Origin: Dongia sedimenti
Lineage (GTDB): Bacteria > Pseudomonadota > Alphaproteobacteria > Dongiales > Dongiaceae
Length of the DNA: 64,000 bases
Assembly (NCBI GenBank): GCA_030715195.1
Contig: JAUYVI010000001.1
Location: forward strand, 248,001 to 312,000
Reading direction: 5' to 3'
Below the pieces are notes generated by a model, which saw only the letters and a program-made list of their open reading frames with translations, was not told where the DNA came from and ran no database searches. A program made the position numbers and the translations under genes. Within the stretch, counting starts at the first letter, position 1; every line of letters starts with the position of its first letter. This document shows, piece by piece, positions 60,610 to 64,000 of this stretch.

Positions 60610-62694
60610 GTGAGCATCGCGCATATCCTTTGCGTGGATGACGATATCGCCGGACTGACGCAGCTCGGACAGCAGCTGCGCCAAGCGGGTTATACCGTCA
60701 CGGCCGCGGCCAGCGGCCAGGCGGCGCTCGACCTCCTGGATGCGCAGCGCTTCGACCTGGTGATGCTCGACCTCGGCATGCCGGAGATGAGCGGGCTCGA
60801 AGTGCTCTACCGCGTGCGCAAGAGCATTCGCCCGGAAGATCTGCCGATCATCATGATGGCGGAGCCCGGCGAGGACGATCTCGTTGCCGGCGCCCTCAAT
60901 GACGGCGCCGACGACTACGTCTCGAAGCCGCTGCACCTGCCGGTGGCGATGGCGCGGATCCGCTCGCATCTCGCGCGCTGCGCGGCGATTGCCGCCAACA
61001 AGAGTGAGCAGGAGCGGTTCGCGTTGGCGGTCGCGGGCTCGAGCGACGGCATCTGGGACTGGATCATCAAGACCGACCAGCTCTATTTCTCGCCGCGCTG
61101 CCTGGAGTTGCTCGGCCTCGACCATGATTCCGTGCTCGATACGATGGACAATTGGGTGGAGCTGCTGCATCGCGACGATGCCGATGCGTTCCAGCTCGCC
61201 TTGCGTAACCACCTCGAAGGCATCTCGCTCGCTTTCCAGATGGAATGCCGGATCCAGCACGCCAACATGACCTATCGCTGGTTCCTGGTGCGCGGCACCT
61301 CGCTGCGGAACGAATACGGCAAGGCCTGGCGGGTCGCCGGCTCGATCAGCGACATCAGCGAGCGCAAGCTGACCGATGCGATGACCGGCCTCCCGAACCG
61401 CATCGTCCTCTATGACCGCATCAACCAATCGATCATCAAGACCAAACGGCGCGAGCGCGGGGCCGGCGGCGCGCCGGCCAGCAGCTTCGGCATCATTCTG
61501 CTGCAGATCGACCGCTACGAGACCATGCGCGAGGCCTATGGCCAGGCGTTCTGCGACCTGGTGCAGAAGGCGGTGGCGCAACGGCTGATCGGCACCTTGC
61601 GCACCACTGACACCCTGACCATCATGTCGGAAAACACCATGTGCGTGCTGGTCGACGTGATGCGCGACGACACCGACCTGGTGCGCGTCGCCAACCGCGT
61701 GCGCAAGGCGGCCGAAGAGCCGATCACCATGGGCGAGGAATCGGTCATGCTGACGCTCTCGATCGGCATGGCCCAGGCGCAGCCGCATCACGAGATCGCC
61801 GACGAGCTGATCAAGGACGCGACCGCGGCCTTGAACAAGGCGCGGGACGAGGGCGGCGGCCAGGAGGTGGTGTTCGACCCCGAAATGCAGCGCCGCGCGC
61901 GCGATCGGCTGCGGATCGAGGCCGACCTGCACCAGGCGCTGCGCCGCGACGAGCTGCTGGTGCTCTATCAGCCGATCGTCGATCTCAATTCCGGCGATCT
62001 GGCGGGCTTCGAGGCGCTGGTGCGCTGGCACCATCCGACCCGCGGCATGGTCTCGCCGATGGACTTCATTCCGATTGCCGAGGAGACCGGCTTGATCGTG
62101 CCGATCGGCACCTGGGTGCTGCAGCAATCCTGCCGCCAGGCCAGGGCTTGGCTCGATGCCGGCGCCAATCCGGAGATCTTCGTCAGCGTCAACGTTTCCA
62201 GCCGACAGCTCGACGGGCCGTCCTTGCCCGACATCGTGCGTGCGGCGCTGGAAACCAACCGGCTGGAGCCGCAACGCCTCAAGCTGGAGATCACCGAAAG
62301 CGCGGTCATGCGCGACTTCGAGGTGACGCTGGGACTGCTCAACCGGCTGCGGGCGAGCGGCGCCGGCCTGTCGCTGGACGACTTCGGCACCGGCTATTCT
62401 TCGCTCTCGCTGCTGAAGCGGCTGCCGATCGACACGCTCAAAGTCGACCGTTCGTTCGTCTCGTCGATGGGCGTCGATTCCGCCGGCGTGCGCATGGTGG
62501 AGGCGATCCTGCAGCTCGCGCGGCTGTTCCGTCTGAAGGTCGTGGCGGAAGGCATCGAGCGCAACGAAGAGGCGGAGCTGCTGCGCGCGCTGTCCTGCGA
62601 GTACGGCCAGGGCTGGCTGTTCGGTAAGCCGCTCACCCCCGATGCCTGCATGGAACGTCTGCTGGCCAAGACCGACAAGGCGGTCGCGAACTAG
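60610..62694 (+). CDS. REC-PAS-GGDEF-EAL protein (c-di-GMP phosphodiesterase, probable)
   Basis: 694 residues from a GTG start. REC domain (VDDD, phosphoacceptor Asp54 in MLDLGMPEMSG, and SKPLHL), PAS near 130-255 (GIWDWIIKTDQLYFSPR), GGDEF near 260-420 and EAL to the end. The GGDEF signature is degenerate (SENTM where GGDEF is expected), so cyclase activity is unlikely. The EAL active site is intact: FEALVRWHHP, VNVSSRQL, DDFGTGYSSL and KVDRSFV. It likely hydrolyses c-di-GMP under phosphorylation control. Confidence 0.9.
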   Translation: MSIAHILCVDDDIAGLTQLGQQLRQAGYTVTAAASGQAALDLLDAQRFDLVMLDLGMPEMSGLEVLYRVRKSIRPEDLPIIMMAEPGEDDLVAGALNDGADDYVSKPLHLPVAMARIRSHLARCAAIAANKSEQERFALAVAGSSDGIWDWIIKTDQLYFSPRCLELLGLDHDSVLDTMDNWVELLHRDDADAFQLALRNHLEGISLAFQMECRIQHANMTYRWFLVRGTSLRNEYGKAWRVAGSISDISERKLTDAMTGLPNRIVLYDRINQSIIKTKRRERGAGGAPASSFGIILLQIDRYETMREAYGQAFCDLVQKAVAQRLIGTLRTTDTLTIMSENTMCVLVDVMRDDTDLVRVANRVRKAAEEPITMGEESVMLTLSIGMAQAQPHHEIADELIKDATAALNKARDEGGGQEVVFDPEMQRRARDRLRIEADLHQALRRDELLVLYQPIVDLNSGDLAGFEALVRWHHPTRGMVSPMDFIPIAEETGLIVPIGTWVLQQSCRQARAWLDAGANPEIFVSVNVSSRQLDGPSLPDIVRAALETNRLEPQRLKLEITESAVMRDFEVTLGLLNRLRASGAGLSLDDFGTGYSSLSLLKRLPIDTLKVDRSFVSSMGVDSAGVRMVEAILQLARLFRLKVVAEGIERNEEAELLRALSCEYGQGWLFGKPLTPDACMERLLAKTDKAVAN

Positions 62695-62695
62695 G

Positions 62696-64000
62696 CTAGC
62701 CCGCCAGACACCGGCTTTGTTCCGCCACCCGCCGGATCGCCTTGGGCAGTTCCGGCAGTGCGAGGCTTTCCTTGAAATTCGACTTCGAGTCCGGCGCGGC
62801 GCCGGGCGACGCGAGCGTGCCGGAGATGCGGATCGGAATGTCGAGGGCGAAGAAGCCGGTTGATTTCGGGTCCGAGCGGATGGTGAGGTCGACCGTGTTC
62901 TTCAGCAGATCGATCGAGCCGCCGCCGGTGAGGGTGGCTTCCGGCGTGCGCAGAATGAGCGGCGAAACCTGCGCGACGCCATTCTTCAACGTAGCGACAC
63001 CGAGCAGGCATTTGACCTTAGACATGCCCTCGCCTTTGCGGAAGACGGTGCGGAGGTCGGTCGAGGCCTTCTCGACCACGTCGCGCGACACCCGGCCGTC
63101 GATCATGGCGAAGACCGCGCTGCCATTGGAATGGGCCAGGGCTTCGCCGAGCTTGCTGCCGGTGGCATCGAGCGCGATCCGGGCGCTGACCTCGCCGGCG
63201 ATCTGATCGGTCGCGGCGCCGAGCGTTTTCAGGAGCTCGCTGAGATTGCCGCCGGGAAGCCCGGCATTGATCTGCAGCCGCGTGGCCTTGCCCTCGCTCT
63301 TGGCCGTGCCGTTGGCCTCGAACGTGGTGCCCGCCATGGCGAAGCGGATGCTGTCGATGTCCAGCGCGCCGGGACCGCCGGTTCCAACCAGGGCGAAGGC
63401 GGAGAGCGCGGTCTTGCCGTACTTGAGGCGCTTGGCGGCGAGATCGGCTTTGATCACCGGCGCGGTCTTGTCCGGCAACTCGAGCGCGATCGATTTCCAG
63501 TCGGTGTCCTTCGACTCCTTGTCCTTCGCAATCATCGTGTCGAGGTTCAACGTGTCGTAGCGCGCCTTGATCGCCATCTTGTCGGTGCCGCCACGCGGCC
63601 CTTCGTCGAGGACGAAGGCGCCGGTAACGGCGTTCCCGGCCATGGTGCCTTTGATGCCGTCGATCTGCCAATGGTCGCCCTGGTGCGTCAGCGTGCCGTC
63701 GAGCTTGGCCGGGAACGCCGCGGGCAGGCCGGCGTCGAAGGCCTCGAGCAGGGTGCCGAAGTTCTTCGTGTCGATGACCAGCGCGGCTTCGACCTCGTCG
63801 AAGTCCAGCGGATCCATCAGGTGGCCCTTGAAGGCAATCGTGCTGTCTTTGTTGGTAACCTTGACGTCCTCGCCGAACGGCACCGAGCCGTTGCGCATGA
63901 CGTCGAAAGAGTCGGTCGTCGCTTCGATCTTCGCCGGCAGATCGTTGTAGGCGCCGTCCGCGGTGACGGTGACCGGCTGGTCGTCGCCGCTCGACGCAAT
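62696..64000 (-). CDS. AsmA family protein, C-terminal part (5' end outside window)
   Basis: The frame is open to base 64000, so at least 434 C-terminal residues are visible. Repeated beta-strand modules such as FKGHLMDPLDFDEVEAALVI, FALVGTGGPGALDIDS and VSPLILRTPEATLTGGGSID, ending with DIPIRISGTLASP, match the AsmA/YhjG group, which bridges lipid transport between membranes. The stop is 1 base from the EAL gene stop (convergent). Length of the missing part is unknown. Confidence 0.88.
   Translation of the reverse strand: MASSGDDQPVTVTADGAYNDLPAKIEATTDSFDVMRNGSVPFGEDVKVTNKDSTIAFKGHLMDPLDFDEVEAALVIDTKNFGTLLEAFDAGLPAAFPAKLDGTLTHQGDHWQIDGIKGTMAGNAVTGAFVLDEGPRGGTDKMAIKARYDTLNLDTMIAKDKESKDTDWKSIALELPDKTAPVIKADLAAKRLKYGKTALSAFALVGTGGPGALDIDSIRFAMAGTTFEANGTAKSEGKATRLQINAGLPGGNLSELLKTLGAATDQIAGEVSARIALDATGSKLGEALAHSNGSAVFAMIDGRVSRDVVEKASTDLRTVFRKGEGMSKVKCLLGVATLKNGVAQVSPLILRTPEATLTGGGSIDLLKNTVDLTIRSDPKSTGFFALDIPIRISGTLASPGAAPDSKSNFKESLALPELPKAIRRVAEQSRCLAG

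Noticed and set aside
60514..62274. 586-codon minus-strand frame across the REC-PAS-GGDEF-EAL gene
   Set aside because: Antisense shadow of a gene with unmistakable domains.

Overview
The window is high-GC DNA from an alphaproteobacterium, most likely of the order Rhodospirillales. The reasons are gene content and order: yajC-secD-secF followed by a Mth938-type gene and a squalene/phytoene-synthase-like gene, DUF1491 next to a TPP enzyme, an icd/LOG/cyclophilin cluster, psd-pssA, alaS, DUF1737 and YajQ genes, and a PspF-driven psp locus. This is inference from the reading; no database search was possible.

Layout. 1-2843: AMP-ligase fragment and thermostable-hemolysin-like gene, an MprF-type membrane domain protein and a pirin. 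2844-9483 is accessory: a degenerate ~33-bp tandem repeat array, a broken AAA ATPase gene, orphan small genes, two small lipoproteins, a thioredoxin-like protein, and a lower-GC two-gene module (nucleoside-deoxyribosyltransferase-fold protein plus DUF262/DUF1524 GmrSD-like protein) that looks like an antiphage or modification-sensing system. 9484-21963 is mostly core: alaS, two PrsW-type membrane proteases around a VPLPA/PEP-CTERM-like protein, cyclophilin, icd, LOG, a LysM protein, psd, pssA and a second CDP-alcohol phosphotransferase. 21965-25117 is an IS1595-family unit with two HEPN-like passenger genes, framed by inverted copies of a repeat that also occurs at 12193-12361.

25136-36981: Crp/Fnr regulator, GreB, Cu/Zn SOD, GNAT, MFS and EamA transporters, a LysR regulator, an MltB-like lipoprotein, a divergent purine-phosphorylase homologue and the yajC-secD-secF operon. 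37038-43572: PuuD-like membrane protein, squalene-synthase-like protein, a subtilase/anti-sigma/ECF-sigma operon, CorA and an SDR. 43580-46494: pspF divergent from a sigma-54 psp operon that starts with an extra 50-residue membrane microprotein. 46561-56324: quinone oxidoreductase/LysR pair, methyltransferase-like protein, TPP enzyme, amidase, phytanoyl-CoA dioxygenase-like protein, DUF1737, YajQ and a MATE transporter. 56437-60427: a probable D-glutamate catabolic locus (dgcN-dgcA), a GntR/FCD regulator and a BenE-type transporter. 60610-64000: a REC-PAS-GGDEF-EAL protein and the C-terminal part of an AsmA-like protein.

The most notable candidates for new biology are the 6696-9290 two-gene module, the HEPN-like cargo of the IS1595 unit with its duplicated antisense micro-ORF, the psp-leading microprotein, and the sigma/anti-sigma/subtilase operon whose anti-sigma outer domain resembles a protease propeptide module. 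No tRNA, rRNA or CRISPR array was recognised.
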